Assembly (NCBI RefSeq): GCF_913054185.1
Contig: NZ_CAJXIV010000011.1
Location: 1 to 63,873 of the forward strand
DNA length: 63,873 nucleotides
Origin: an uncultured Shimia sp.
GTDB lineage: Bacteria; Pseudomonadota; Alphaproteobacteria; Rhodobacterales; Rhodobacteraceae
Direction: 5' to 3'
The translations under genes and the position numbers were made by a program. This document shows positions 25,863-34,674 of the stretch, piece by piece. The notes beneath the pieces are model-generated. The model was given only the letters and a program-made list of their open reading frames with translations, was not told the DNA's origin and did no database searches. Positions within the stretch are counted from its first letter, which is position 1, and every line of letters starts with the position of its first letter.

Positions 25863-26210
25863 ATGAATGCCCAAACACCCTCTGCATTACACCCTCCCCC
25901 CAAACCACCAGAACAGGTTGCGTTTCATCGCACGGAGCTGTTTGTCATCATGAACCTTTATGGGCGCATGGTGGCGGCTGGGGAATGGCGCGACTATGGG
26001 ATGTCGTCTTTGCGCGAAGTGGCCGTGTTCTCGGTGTTTCGCCGGGCGGCGGAAAATCCGCTGTACCGGATCGAGAAACGTCCCAAGCTGCGCACCAAGC
26101 AGGGGCTGTATGCGGTGATAGGCATGGATGGCCAGGTGCTCAAACGAGGGCATGACCTTAAAACCGTGCTGCGGGTGCTGGAGCGCAAGCTCATTCGCGC
26201 CGTGGAGTGA
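25863..26210 (+). CDS. DUF2794 family protein
   Basis: A 115-residue protein matching the alphaproteobacterial DUF2794 family. After a proline-rich N-terminus (LHPPPKPPEQVAFHRTEL) comes the conserved core LYGRMVAAGEWRDYGMSSLREVAVFSVFRRAAENPLYRIEKRP, split here as blocks over residues 36-78, then a KTVLRVLERKL helix. There is no signal peptide. The function is unknown; the family is conserved and single-copy in the class. A GNAT gene starts 19 bp later. Confidence 0.85.
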   Translation: MNAQTPSALHPPPKPPEQVAFHRTELFVIMNLYGRMVAAGEWRDYGMSSLREVAVFSVFRRAAENPLYRIEKRPKLRTKQGLYAVIGMDGQVLKRGHDLKTVLRVLERKLIRAVE

Positions 26211-26229
26211 GCCAGCAGGCAGGAACGCC

Positions 26230-27066
26230 ATGACAGTTTTTCGCAACGCCACCCAGGAAGAATTGGTCCCCATTTTGGAGTGGGCCGCACAGGAGGGGTG
26301 GAACCCCGGACTGCAAGATGCGGCGGCGTTTTGGCAGGCGGATCCGGAGGGATTTTTTGTCGCCACGGTGGGCGGCGAATTGGTGGCAGCGATTTCGGTG
26401 GTGAACCACACAGAGGGTTTTGCGTTTCTCGGACTGTATATCGCGCATCCGGCGTCTCGCGGCCGGGGCATCGGCTATGGGCTGTGGCAACACGCGCTGA
26501 AACATGCGGGCACACGTGTGGTGGGCTTAGATGGCGTGCCGGATCAGCAGGCCAACTACGCGGCGTCGGGGTTTGCGTTGTTCAGCGCCACAACGCGGTT
26601 CACTGGCGCGGTGGCTGCGGTAGAAAGCGAAGGTATCCGATTGGCGGCGCCGGAGGATGTGGCGGTGTTGATTGACATGGAGGCGGCGGCATCAGGCGTG
26701 CGCAAGCCCACGTATTTGCAGGCGTGGTTTACGCCTGCGGAGAGTCGTCAAACATGGGTGGCACAAGGCGAGAGTGGTCTTGCCGGGTATTGCACTGCGC
26801 GACGCTGTCGTGAGGGCCTAAAAATTGGGCCGCTTTTGGCGGAGAGTGAAGAGGACGCACAGGCGTTGATCGCCCATGTGGCAGCCCAAATGAGTGGGCC
26901 GGTGACCTTGGATGTTCCGGACACGTCGGGGCCGTTGAAAACGATGTGTGAAACGTTGGGCCTAGCGCCTGGATTTGCCACCGCGCGTATGTATCGCGGC
27001 ACGCCGGTGCCGGTTGGGGCGGCGCAGGGCGGATACTTTGCCGTAAGCACGCTGGAGTTGGGCTGA
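26230..27066 (+). CDS. GNAT family acetyltransferase, two-domain
   Basis: A 278-residue protein. Residues 1-130 are a GNAT domain: FFVATVGGELVAAISVV, then YIAHPASRGRGIGYGLWQHAL, where RGRGIGYG is the acetyl-CoA pyrophosphate loop. Residues 145-275 match the second YitH-type acetyltransferase domain with KIGPLLAESEEDAQALI. Such proteins acetylate amines or act as desiccation or polyamine enzymes. The start at 26230 gives the normal N-terminus; the open frame upstream overlaps the DUF2794 gene and is ignored. Confidence 0.87.
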   Translation: MTVFRNATQEELVPILEWAAQEGWNPGLQDAAAFWQADPEGFFVATVGGELVAAISVVNHTEGFAFLGLYIAHPASRGRGIGYGLWQHALKHAGTRVVGLDGVPDQQANYAASGFALFSATTRFTGAVAAVESEGIRLAAPEDVAVLIDMEAAASGVRKPTYLQAWFTPAESRQTWVAQGESGLAGYCTARRCREGLKIGPLLAESEEDAQALIAHVAAQMSGPVTLDVPDTSGPLKTMCETLGLAPGFATARMYRGTPVPVGAAQGGYFAVSTLELG

Positions 27067-27078
27067 CGTCAAGCTAGG

Positions 27079-27104
27079 GAAGGGGCCAGCCCCTTCTTGA
27101 TTTT
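27079..27104 (+). terminator. Terminator after the GNAT gene
   Basis: GAAGGGG (27079-27085), loop CCAG, CCCCTTC (27090-27096), then TTGATTTT. A CCCC-N10-GGGG element (27115-27131), similar to intergenic sequences frequent in roseobacters (recalled, not checked), follows directly. Confidence 0.75.
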
Positions 27105-27148
27105 GCCAATTCATCCCCGAGATATTTGGGGAATGAGAAAGCAAGATA

Positions 27149-28114
27149 TCAGCGCGTGGCGAGGTGCTTGGCCATTACGCAGAGCAGCTCAAACATCACC
27201 GAAACGCCCAGGAAGGCGGTGCCGCCGGAGCTGTCAAACGGGGGCGAGACCTCAACCATGTCCGCGCCGATGATGTTGAGACCGTCCAGTTTACGCACCA
27301 CTTCCAGTGCTTGGAAGCTGTTGGGCCCGCCAACTTCGGGCGTGCCGGTGCCGGGCGCAAAGGTGGGATCGACAAAGTCGATGTCGTAGCTGACGTAGGT
27401 CGGCTGATCGCCAACAATTTCGTGGGCCTCTGCCATGACGTCGTCCAGACCACGTTGAAAAAACTCTTCGATGCGGATCACACGAATGCCAACGGACTTG
27501 GCAAAATCGGTGTCCTCGTCATCATAGGTGCTGCCACGGATGCCAATTTGCACAACCCGTTTGGGATCCAGCAGGCCTTCTTCCACCGCGCGGCGGAACG
27601 GGGTGCCGTGGGTGTACATCGTGCCGCCAAAATAGCTGTGGTAGAGGTCCGTGTGGCTGTCAAAATGCACCATGCCGACGGGGCTGTCTTTGGCGAGGGA
27701 GCGCAGGATGGGCAGGGAGGTCAGGTGGTCGCCACCTGCGGTCAAAGGCGTGATACCTTTGGCCAGCGCGTCATCAAAGAAGGCGGTGATGCGCTGCATA
27801 CTGTCGGGAATGTCAGCCGGATTAGGGCCAACGTCACCGAGGTCCGCGCAGTTGATCAAATCAAAGGGGCGCACGCCGGTCGCACCATTTTGGGCGCGGA
27901 TCATGGTGGAGGCGTCGCGCAGTTGGCGCGGCCCGTGACGTGGCCCGGGCCGATTTGTTGTTCCGCTGTCCCAAGGTACGCCGATCAGACCCAAATCCAC
28001 CTCTTCGATGCGCGTGTGATCCAGATCCATGACGGGCAGGCGCATAAACGACGGCACGCCGGCAAATCGGGGCAGATCCATACCGGAGATGGGCTGAAAA
28101 AAACCGTTGCTCAT
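27149..28114 (-). CDS. Arginase-family ureohydrolase (agmatinase/guanidinobutyrase-like)
   Basis: A 321-residue binuclear manganese hydrolase. Ligand motifs are GGDH (about 127-130), FDSHTD (about 150-155) and SYDIDFVDPTFAPGTGTPEVGG (split over about 233-254). The second motif has Ser where arginases have Ala (DAHxD), as in several guanidinobutyrase-like enzymes. The group releases urea from agmatine or guanidino acids; the substrate cannot be fixed here. Its start overlaps the NlpC/P60 gene by four bases, so it is translationally coupled in a three-gene operon with peptidases. Confidence 0.88.
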   Translation of the reverse strand: MSNGFFQPISGMDLPRFAGVPSFMRLPVMDLDHTRIEEVDLGLIGVPWDSGTTNRPGPRHGPRQLRDASTMIRAQNGATGVRPFDLINCADLGDVGPNPADIPDSMQRITAFFDDALAKGITPLTAGGDHLTSLPILRSLAKDSPVGMVHFDSHTDLYHSYFGGTMYTHGTPFRRAVEEGLLDPKRVVQIGIRGSTYDDEDTDFAKSVGIRVIRIEEFFQRGLDDVMAEAHEIVGDQPTYVSYDIDFVDPTFAPGTGTPEVGGPNSFQALEVVRKLDGLNIIGADMVEVSPPFDSSGGTAFLGVSVMFELLCVMAKHLATR

Positions 28115-28974
28115 GAGGAGGCTCCAAAAACGGGGCGTTTGTGGGAGGTCACAGGGCCGTCACCTTGAGATTGGATGCGGGCGATGGCGGCGGCAATGGG
28201 CTCATAAGCCACGGCCATATGATGCGCGTTGGCGTGGATCATGGTGTCTGCGTCAGTGACAATTGCGACGTGGCCTTTCCAAAACAGCAGGTCGCCACGT
28301 TGGTAGGGGCCAGTGGCGTCCGGGAAGGCAGCCTCTTGTTGGTCGCTGTCGCCGGGGCAGGCCGTGCCACAGGCCAAAAGGGCGGCTTGTACAAGGCCGG
28401 AACAATCGATGCCAAATGAGGAGTTGCCTCCCCAAAGGTACGGTGTGCCGATCAGCCGTTCTGCGACGGCGGCGGCGTCGGGTTCGACGTTATCTATTGG
28501 CGTGAGGTGCTGATTGGGCACATAGAGATCGCGGGTGACCTGGCCGCCGTCCCAGGCAATGCGGGACCAGTTGTCGTCTTCCGAAAGGACCACAAGGCGG
28601 GTGCCAAAAGACAGGGGGGTCACGTGGCCCATGGTTTTGAGGCCGGGCGTGGTTTTGGCGTAGCTGCGTGCCGCGGAGACGCTGTGGGTTGGGGTTTGTT
28701 TTGGGTGGCTCAGAAGATCGCCAATATCGACCCAGCCAACGTAGCCGTCTTTTTCCGTATAACCAAAGGCCATGCCGTTTATGGTGTGCACCACGTGGAC
28801 CACTTCGCCACGTAGGAGTTGGCGTTCGCGCGTGCCTTGTGGGCCGGACAACAGGTCGGTGACCACCATGGCGACGCGGTAGGGTGTGGGTTCAACAAAA
28901 CGGTCGGCGGTGACCAAGCCACGCAGGTGTGCGGCGGCAACTTTGCCGGTGCTTGGGGTCAGGCGTTTATCCAT
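28111..28974 (-). CDS. NlpC/P60 family peptidoglycan endopeptidase
   Basis: A 287-residue C40 cysteine peptidase. Two SH3-like domains cover about residues 20-155, and the NlpC/P60 domain about 160-280. Cys191 in GIDCSGLVQAAL, His235 in KGHVAIV and a following His form the triad. No signal peptide is visible, as for cytosolic dipeptidyl-peptidase VI relatives that cleave murein peptides during recycling. TGATG overlap joins it to the upstream aminopeptidase gene, and ATGA overlap to the downstream ureohydrolase. Confidence 0.9.
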   Translation of the reverse strand: MDKRLTPSTGKVAAAHLRGLVTADRFVEPTPYRVAMVVTDLLSGPQGTRERQLLRGEVVHVVHTINGMAFGYTEKDGYVGWVDIGDLLSHPKQTPTHSVSAARSYAKTTPGLKTMGHVTPLSFGTRLVVLSEDDNWSRIAWDGGQVTRDLYVPNQHLTPIDNVEPDAAAVAERLIGTPYLWGGNSSFGIDCSGLVQAALLACGTACPGDSDQQEAAFPDATGPYQRGDLLFWKGHVAIVTDADTMIHANAHHMAVAYEPIAAAIARIQSQGDGPVTSHKRPVFGASS

Positions 28975-30365
28975 CAGAGCGACAACACCTCTGGCAAGGC
29001 GGCCAAGATGGCGCGGGCGCCCATGCCAACACCACCTTTGGGACGGGCGGGGGATGGGGTTGGGTTCCAGCCGTAAATGTCAAAATGCGCGTAGCGTTGG
29101 TCTTTGGCAAAGCGGCGCAGGAAAAGCGCGGCGGTGATGGAGCCGGCAAAGCCGCCAGCGGGCGCGTTGTCCAGATCGGCAATGCCGGGTTCGATCATCT
29201 TTTCATACGGCTCCCAAAACGGCATGCGCCAGACAGGGTCCGCGACGGAGGTGGCGGCTGCTTCTAAAGCGGACACAAAACCGGCATCATCGGTGTAATA
29301 CGGCGAGAGGTCCGGGCCAACGGCCACGCGGGCGGCACCGGTGAGGGTGGCCATGGAGAGCATCATGTCAGGGTTCTCTTCTGACCCCAGGGCGAGCGCA
29401 TCGGCCAACACAAGGCGGCCTTCGGCGTCGGTGTTGTTGATCTCAACAGTGAGGCCATTGCGGGCGGTGAGGATGTCGCCCGGGCGGAAGCTATCGCTGC
29501 TGACCGAGTTTTCCACGGCGGGGATCAAGACGCGCAGTTGCAGCGGCAGATTGAGCGCCATAATCATGTGGGCGAGGCCCAGCACAGTGGCGGAACCGCC
29601 CATGTCCTTTTTCATCAGCGCCATGGAGCCGCCGGGTTTGAGGTTTAATCCACCGGTGTCAAAGCACACACCTTTGCCAACCAAAGTGAGCGTTGGGCCT
29701 TCTGAGCCCCAGCGCATGTCGATCAGGCGCGGCGCGCGATGTTCGGCGGCGGCGCGGCCCACGGCGTGGATCATCGGGAAATTTTGCTCGAGTAGGGCGG
29801 CACCTTTGGTCACGGTGCAAATGGCGCCGTAATTCAGGGCCAGCGCACGGCTGGCGTCCTCAAGTTCTTGCGGGCCCATGTCAGAAGCCGGGGTGTTGAT
29901 CAGGTCGCGGGTGAGGGCCTCGCCGGCGGCCATGGCCTCAACTTTGGCAGCGTCCACGCCAGAAGGACAGATCAGTTTTGCAGCAGCACCGGAGGCTTTG
30001 GCGTAGCGGTCAAAGGCGTATTGCGCCAGCAGCCAACCGAGGGCTTCGGTTTCCAGATCGCCTGCGGGCAAGCCACTGACAAGAGAATACGTGCCTGCGG
30101 GTAGGGTGGCCGCTGCGGCGGCCAGTGCAAAGCGACCACGGGCGCGGGTGTGCGGCGTGCCAAATCCGGCGACTGCCATGACAGGTGCGCCGGAGGCGTC
30201 TGGGATCAAGATGGATTTGCCAATGGTTGGTTTGAAGCCGGTGGCGATCAGGAAGGTGCGCGCGGCTTGGGTTTGGGCATCGCGCCAGGCCTCATAGCTG
30301 TCGCCGTCCACCACATGCAAGGGGATGGACGGGCCGCTTTGAGCAGAAGCAAATGTGAGGGACAT
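28974..30365 (-). CDS. Leucyl aminopeptidase family protein (M17)
   Basis: A 463-residue M17 metallopeptidase. The active-site signature NTDAEGRL is at residues 311-318, and metal ligands Lys231 and Asp236 lie in GKGVCFDTGGLNLKPGG, with a third Asp in KKDMGG. The enzyme trims N-terminal residues from peptides in the cytosol. It heads an operon with an NlpC/P60 endopeptidase and a ureohydrolase; the first two together suggest recycling of cell-wall peptides (inference). Confidence 0.93.
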   Translation of the reverse strand: MSLTFASAQSGPSIPLHVVDGDSYEAWRDAQTQAARTFLIATGFKPTIGKSILIPDASGAPVMAVAGFGTPHTRARGRFALAAAAATLPAGTYSLVSGLPAGDLETEALGWLLAQYAFDRYAKASGAAAKLICPSGVDAAKVEAMAAGEALTRDLINTPASDMGPQELEDASRALALNYGAICTVTKGAALLEQNFPMIHAVGRAAAEHRAPRLIDMRWGSEGPTLTLVGKGVCFDTGGLNLKPGGSMALMKKDMGGSATVLGLAHMIMALNLPLQLRVLIPAVENSVSSDSFRPGDILTARNGLTVEINNTDAEGRLVLADALALGSEENPDMMLSMATLTGAARVAVGPDLSPYYTDDAGFVSALEAAATSVADPVWRMPFWEPYEKMIEPGIADLDNAPAGGFAGSITAALFLRRFAKDQRYAHFDIYGWNPTPSPARPKGGVGMGARAILAALPEVLSL

Positions 30366-30450
30366 GGCGCACCTTTCTGACCGGTCGTAAGCTGTTTGAC
30401 CTCCAGCCTAACGGTTGGTGCGCCCCCTGCAAGCAGGATTGGCGCACCGG

Positions 30451-30831
30451 TCAGATGTAGCTGCGCTTCAGATCCCAGATTTCCCGCAAGGCGCCTTCGC
30501 CGACACGGATCAAACGTGCATGTGTGGCCGAAAGCGCCACGCGATCACCGCGATCACAGCAGGACACCACGTCACCTGCGACCTGCGACAGCGCGGTCAT
30601 GCAAAGACGCCCGGCGATCAGCTCGACCAACGACATGGTGTCAGCCAATTCTGACAGGTTGTCAGCGTTCAAATGATGCTCGCCCATGGTGAGATGATCG
30701 GTCAGCGATTTGACCAATCCCATGAAGGTTTCTTCGGCCTCATCTGGATTCATGCGTATAAAGACACGGGCCAATTCGTCTTGATCGACGACGGCCTGCT
30801 CGCTCATTTTCAGTTTTGCCACTTGTGACAT
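30451..30831 (-). CDS. Conserved hypothetical protein
   Basis: A 126-residue, mostly helical, acidic cytosolic protein that I do not recognise. It begins MSQVAKLKMSEQAVVDQDEL and contains MNPDEAEETFMGLVKSL, with CCDRGDR near 92-98. AGGGTGAG precedes the start. It has no signal peptide or membrane helix. It lies between the M17 operon and the divergent carbonic anhydrase gene, without an obvious partner. Gene-like composition and a good ribosome site support it as real. Confidence 0.7.
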   Translation of the reverse strand: MSQVAKLKMSEQAVVDQDELARVFIRMNPDEAEETFMGLVKSLTDHLTMGEHHLNADNLSELADTMSLVELIAGRLCMTALSQVAGDVVSCCDRGDRVALSATHARLIRVGEGALREIWDLKRSYI

Positions 30832-30981
30832 ATCTCACCCTAAGTTTTGTCCGTTTCACCCAAACGGTTAGGAACATCTTTGGCGTGCAAACCTTCTCAA
30901 AAAGTTTCTACGGCGTATGATTATCCCTCGAATTACAGACAAATATGCACTATTCCCCCTGAAACCGCGTGAGGAGATACC

Positions 30982-31632
30982 ATGGATCATGTAAAGCCCC
31001 TGCCGTCCTATTTGGTGCAGCGTTACCAAGGGTGGAAAGCCACCACCTATGAGGAAAATCAGAGCTGGTATCGCCATTTGGGCACCGAGGGACAGCATCC
31101 CCGTGCGATGATTATCAGCTGTTGTGACAGCCGCGTGCATGTGACGTCGATTTTTGGGGCGGACCAAGGGGAATTTTTTATTCACCGTAACATTGCCAAT
31201 TTGGTGCCGCCGTTTAAGCCGGATGGCAATCAGCACGGCACCAGTGCGGCTGTGGAATATGCGGTCACCGCGCTTAAGGTCGCGCATGTGGTTGTGTTGG
31301 GGCACAGCCAATGTGGCGGGGTTCAGGGCTGTATCGACATGTGCAAGGGCAACGCCCCCGCGTTGGAAGCCAAGGACAGTTTTGTGGGCCGCTGGATGGA
31401 TGTTTTGCGCCCCGGCTATGAAGATGTTGCGGACATTAAAGACAGTGCAGAACAGGCACGGGCGTTGGAAAAACGGTCGGTGTTGGTGTCGCTGGACAAC
31501 TTGATGACCTTCCCGTTTGTAAAAGAACGTGTGGATGCCGGTGCGCTGACGCTGCACGGGTTGTGGCACAACATTGCCGAAGGTGGGCTTGAAGCTTACG
31601 ACAGCGGCAAAGACGGGTTTTCGCAGGTTTAA
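30982..31632 (+). CDS. Beta-class carbonic anhydrase
   Basis: A 216-residue zinc enzyme that interconverts CO2 and bicarbonate in the cytosol. The zinc ligands are Cys47 in CCDSR (with Asp49-Arg51 as the catalytic dyad), His109 and Cys112 in GHSQCGG. GGAGAT precedes the ATG. It is a single transcription unit ending in a strong terminator. It probably supplies bicarbonate for carboxylation or pH control. Confidence 0.95.
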   Translation: MDHVKPLPSYLVQRYQGWKATTYEENQSWYRHLGTEGQHPRAMIISCCDSRVHVTSIFGADQGEFFIHRNIANLVPPFKPDGNQHGTSAAVEYAVTALKVAHVVVLGHSQCGGVQGCIDMCKGNAPALEAKDSFVGRWMDVLRPGYEDVADIKDSAEQARALEKRSVLVSLDNLMTFPFVKERVDAGALTLHGLWHNIAEGGLEAYDSGKDGFSQV

Positions 31633-31664
31633 ACCATCCCGGTTTGCATTCGAACTTAGTACTT

Positions 31665-31695
31665 AAAAAGCCCGCGAATTACGCGGGCTTTTTTT
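31665..31695. terminator. Bidirectional terminator between carbonic anhydrase and DUF4139 genes
   Basis: AAAAAGCCCGCG (31665-31676), loop AATTA, CGCGGGCTTTTTTT (31682-31695). It has T runs on both strands and serves the convergent genes. Confidence 0.93.
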
Positions 31696-31710
31696 GCGTT
31701 GCGGCATCGG

Positions 31711-33354
31711 TTAGCGCAGAATCATTTCTGATGGCCATTGGATTTTGTGGGACAGTTCGACCTCGAAGCTCTCGCCCGCATCAAGCGACCGTTTCCACAT
31801 CAGAATGCCACGCTGATCTTCGTGGTTGGTTTCAGTGGGCGCGGGCGAGGATTGATGTGTGATCACCAGGTCTTCCTGTTCGCTGAAAGGCACGCGTCCC
31901 AGCAGACGCAGGTCCCAAGCACGGCCGGTGAGGTTTTCGGCGGTCAACACACGGGTTTCACTTTGTTCGTTGCGGGTGGTGAGCACGCCTTTGTCACCTG
32001 TCACTTTGTTGGTGATTTTGTCCGACAAGCGCAGGCCGTTGATTGGTCCAAAGGAGAAGTCGACACTGTCGCCTTCGGCAATCAGTGGCATGGTCTGTTG
32101 GCCGATGTAGGTGCCATTGAGGAAGAAATTGGCCTCATAGCTTGGCAGGATCAGCTCCCCTGCGTCGTTGGTCACTTCGGCCATCAGGAAGGCGGTTTCG
32201 TCCCGCATCGGATTGGCGAGCGCGTAGGTTTTTGGAGTCAAATCCAAGGTGCCAAGCGCGAGGTGAAGGGCGTCAGAGGCGGAGGACACCGACACAGGGG
32301 TGGGGTAGACGTAAGTGGCGTTGATGCCGTCGCCAAAGCTGTGGGCGGCTGCGTATCCGGCAGAATCCTCCAGTATGGCAGTTTCTGCCATTGGAGCCGC
32401 TTGCATGCTGAGTTCGGCAAGGCGGCCCGCGTTTTTGGGCAGAACCGGCCGCTCCTCTTCGATGTGACGGCGCCAGGGGGAGAGGCCGCTGGGCTCGGAT
32501 TGTTCGTCCGGGCGGCTGGTTGAAAGGGTGATCGCGACGTCGGTCCAGTCCTCATCGGTAAACTGGCTCACAAACGCACCTCGTTCGATGTTCAGTTGTG
32601 GTGTCTCGACGTTGTTGAGGTGCACATCATATGCCGGGACCCAGCGGGCAAACTGCGTGAGGTGAGACAGGGTCAGCGTGCCCTCAGACGCGGCCTCCGC
32701 AGAAATGGAAATCGCCAACATCGCGTTGTCGCTTTCACTTGGGGTCAGCGCGTCGACGGTTTGCTGGGCGTTCGCATAAGCTTCCAGCAGGTCTTCGAGC
32801 GTTTTTGTGGAGGCACGGGCCTGCCGTTCCGCGGCAGCAATTTCCTGACGGGCGGCAAGGGTTTCTTGCCCAATCAAGGCCAGCGTGGCGGTTATGGTGT
32901 CCGGCGTTGCCGCCGTGTCCGTGGGGCCTTGCAGAGTTGAGAGGTAGGCAAGGCGGGCTTTGGCGGCATCGGCTTTCATGAGCACATCCGCGCGACCGTC
33001 CTCTGCAGCGCGCAAGTCTGCCTCGGCTTGTTCCAGTGCGGCTTTGGCCGCGGTCAGCTCCGGGCTATCTTCTTGGGCATTGGGCAGGGTGCGCTCGTGG
33101 CGCACGGTCACGGCCCCAAGTTTGGCACCGTCCAAAGCCACCCGCACGGACATCGGGTCCAGGCTTTCGGGCAGGTTGGTGATCAACAGCTCATGGGTGC
33201 CGGCAGGGGCCGAGAAAGGCACGGCGCGGGTGAGGGTTGCGCCTTCGGAATAGAGTGTGGCCGCGGTGACGGGGGCGTTGAGACGGATGTCGTCTGCCCA
33301 AAGCGGCGTGGCAAGTGGGAAAAGAGCTGTGGCAAAAATCACGTGTTTCATCAA
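31711..33354 (-). CDS. Exported DUF4139 (mucoidy inhibitor A-like) protein
   Basis: A 547-residue protein. Residues 1-20 are a signal peptide ending at LWA-DD. Residues 25-110 match the DUF4140 N-terminal domain (VTAATLYSEGATLTRAV), residues 95-210 form an Ala/Glu-rich coiled coil, and residues 215-547 match DUF4139 (SAEAASEGTLTLSHL, DWTDVAITLSTSRP). It is a predicted periplasmic beta-rich protein of unknown role; distant relatives were named for an effect on mucoidy. It stands alone. Confidence 0.85.
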   Translation of the reverse strand: MMKHVIFATALFPLATPLWADDIRLNAPVTAATLYSEGATLTRAVPFSAPAGTHELLITNLPESLDPMSVRVALDGAKLGAVTVRHERTLPNAQEDSPELTAAKAALEQAEADLRAAEDGRADVLMKADAAKARLAYLSTLQGPTDTAATPDTITATLALIGQETLAARQEIAAAERQARASTKTLEDLLEAYANAQQTVDALTPSESDNAMLAISISAEAASEGTLTLSHLTQFARWVPAYDVHLNNVETPQLNIERGAFVSQFTDEDWTDVAITLSTSRPDEQSEPSGLSPWRRHIEEERPVLPKNAGRLAELSMQAAPMAETAILEDSAGYAAAHSFGDGINATYVYPTPVSVSSASDALHLALGTLDLTPKTYALANPMRDETAFLMAEVTNDAGELILPSYEANFFLNGTYIGQQTMPLIAEGDSVDFSFGPINGLRLSDKITNKVTGDKGVLTTRNEQSETRVLTAENLTGRAWDLRLLGRVPFSEQEDLVITHQSSPAPTETNHEDQRGILMWKRSLDAGESFEVELSHKIQWPSEMILR

Positions 33355-33471
33355 TCACCTGTGTGTTGTTTGAGGTGAGACCAACACGGACAGGCGAGAG
33401 TGGCAAGTCAGGTTTGCGTGGGGAGCAGGTATTGGGCGAGGAGTTGCCGGAAACGCAGGGTTTCACCCATG

Positions 33472-33499
33472 AAAAAGGGCGCCCAAGTGGACGCCCTTT
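33472..33499 (-). terminator. Terminator of asd
   Basis: AAAGGGCG/CGCCCTTT stem (33474-33481 and 33492-33499), extended inward by CC/GG across one mismatch. On the minus strand it is followed by five T residues. It lies 21 bp after the asd stop. Confidence 0.8.
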
Positions 33500-33520
33500 G
33501 CATTTCAATTTGGAAAGGAC

Positions 33521-34543
33521 TTAGCCTTTCTTGAGCACTTCGCGGCCCAGCGTTTCGGCGATTTGTACCGCATTCAGCGCCGCGCCTTTGCGGAGGTTGT
33601 CAGACACACACCAGAGGTTCAGGCCGTTGTCCAATGTGCTGTCCTGACGGACGCGGGAGATGAAGGTTGCGAAGTCGCCAACACATTCCTTGGGGGTCAC
33701 GTAGCCGCCGTCTTCGCGCTTGTCGATCACCATGATGCCCGGGCTTTCGCGCAGGATGTCACGGGCTTCGTCTTCGTCAAGGAACTCTTCGAATTCGATG
33801 TTGATTGCCTCGGAGTGGCCAACAAACACCGGCACCCGCACACAGGTCGCTGTGACCTTGATTTTGGTGTCGAGAATTTTCTTGGTTTCGGCGACCATTT
33901 TCCACTCTTCTTTGGTGGAGCCATCGTCCAGGAAGACATCGATGTGCGGGATCACGTTAAACGCGATCTCTTTGGTGAAGGTTTTGGGTGGCACGTCTTT
34001 GGTGGGGTTGTAGACCGCTTTGGTCTGTTCCCACAGCTCGTCCATGCCGTCTTTGCCGGAGCCGGACACCGACTGGTAAGTCGACACCACAACGCGTTTG
34101 ATTTTTGCGCGGTCGTGCAATGGCTTCAGCGCCACAACCATCTGTGCGGTGGAGCAGTTTGGGTTGGCGATAATGTTTTTCTTGGAATAGCCGTGGATGT
34201 CGCCTGCGTTGCACTCCGGCACGATCAACGGCACGTCCGGATCGTAGCGGTAGAGTGAGCTGTTATCGATCACAACACAGTTGGCGGCGGCAGCGCGCGG
34301 CGCGTATTTTTTGGTGGCGTCGGAGCCAATGGCAAACAGCGCCATGTCCCAGCCCGCAAAATCGAACTGTTCAATGTCCTGAATCTTCAGGGTTTTGTCG
34401 GCAAACGTGACCTCGGTGCCCTGGCTGCGGCGGCTTGCCAATACAGCAATCTCATCCACGGGGAACTGACGTTCCTCCAGAATGTTCAGCATTTCGCGGC
34501 CCACGTTGCCCGTGGCGCCAGCGACGACGATGCGATAACCCAT
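33521..34543 (-). CDS. asd: Aspartate-semialdehyde dehydrogenase
   Basis: A 340-residue enzyme that reduces aspartyl phosphate to aspartate semialdehyde with NADPH, at the branch toward lysine/diaminopimelate, methionine and threonine. The N-terminal GATGNVGREML is the NADP site, Cys130 in NPNCST is the nucleophile, and His in GHSEAINIEFE completes the catalytic set. Length is standard. It seems monocistronic, with its own terminator. Confidence 0.97.
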   Translation of the reverse strand: MGYRIVVAGATGNVGREMLNILEERQFPVDEIAVLASRRSQGTEVTFADKTLKIQDIEQFDFAGWDMALFAIGSDATKKYAPRAAAANCVVIDNSSLYRYDPDVPLIVPECNAGDIHGYSKKNIIANPNCSTAQMVVALKPLHDRAKIKRVVVSTYQSVSGSGKDGMDELWEQTKAVYNPTKDVPPKTFTKEIAFNVIPHIDVFLDDGSTKEEWKMVAETKKILDTKIKVTATCVRVPVFVGHSEAINIEFEEFLDEDEARDILRESPGIMVIDKREDGGYVTPKECVGDFATFISRVRQDSTLDNGLNLWCVSDNLRKGAALNAVQIAETLGREVLKKG

Positions 34544-34674
34544 CTGAGGTCTCCATTTCTAACGACGCGCCCTCTTAGCCCTGTTTGGCCCAAGAAAAAA
34601 GGGGTGGGAGGCGTGAAATTGCTGAAGCGGGTCATTCCGGTTTGCGATGAATGCGCGCGGTGCCGTTTTTTTGA

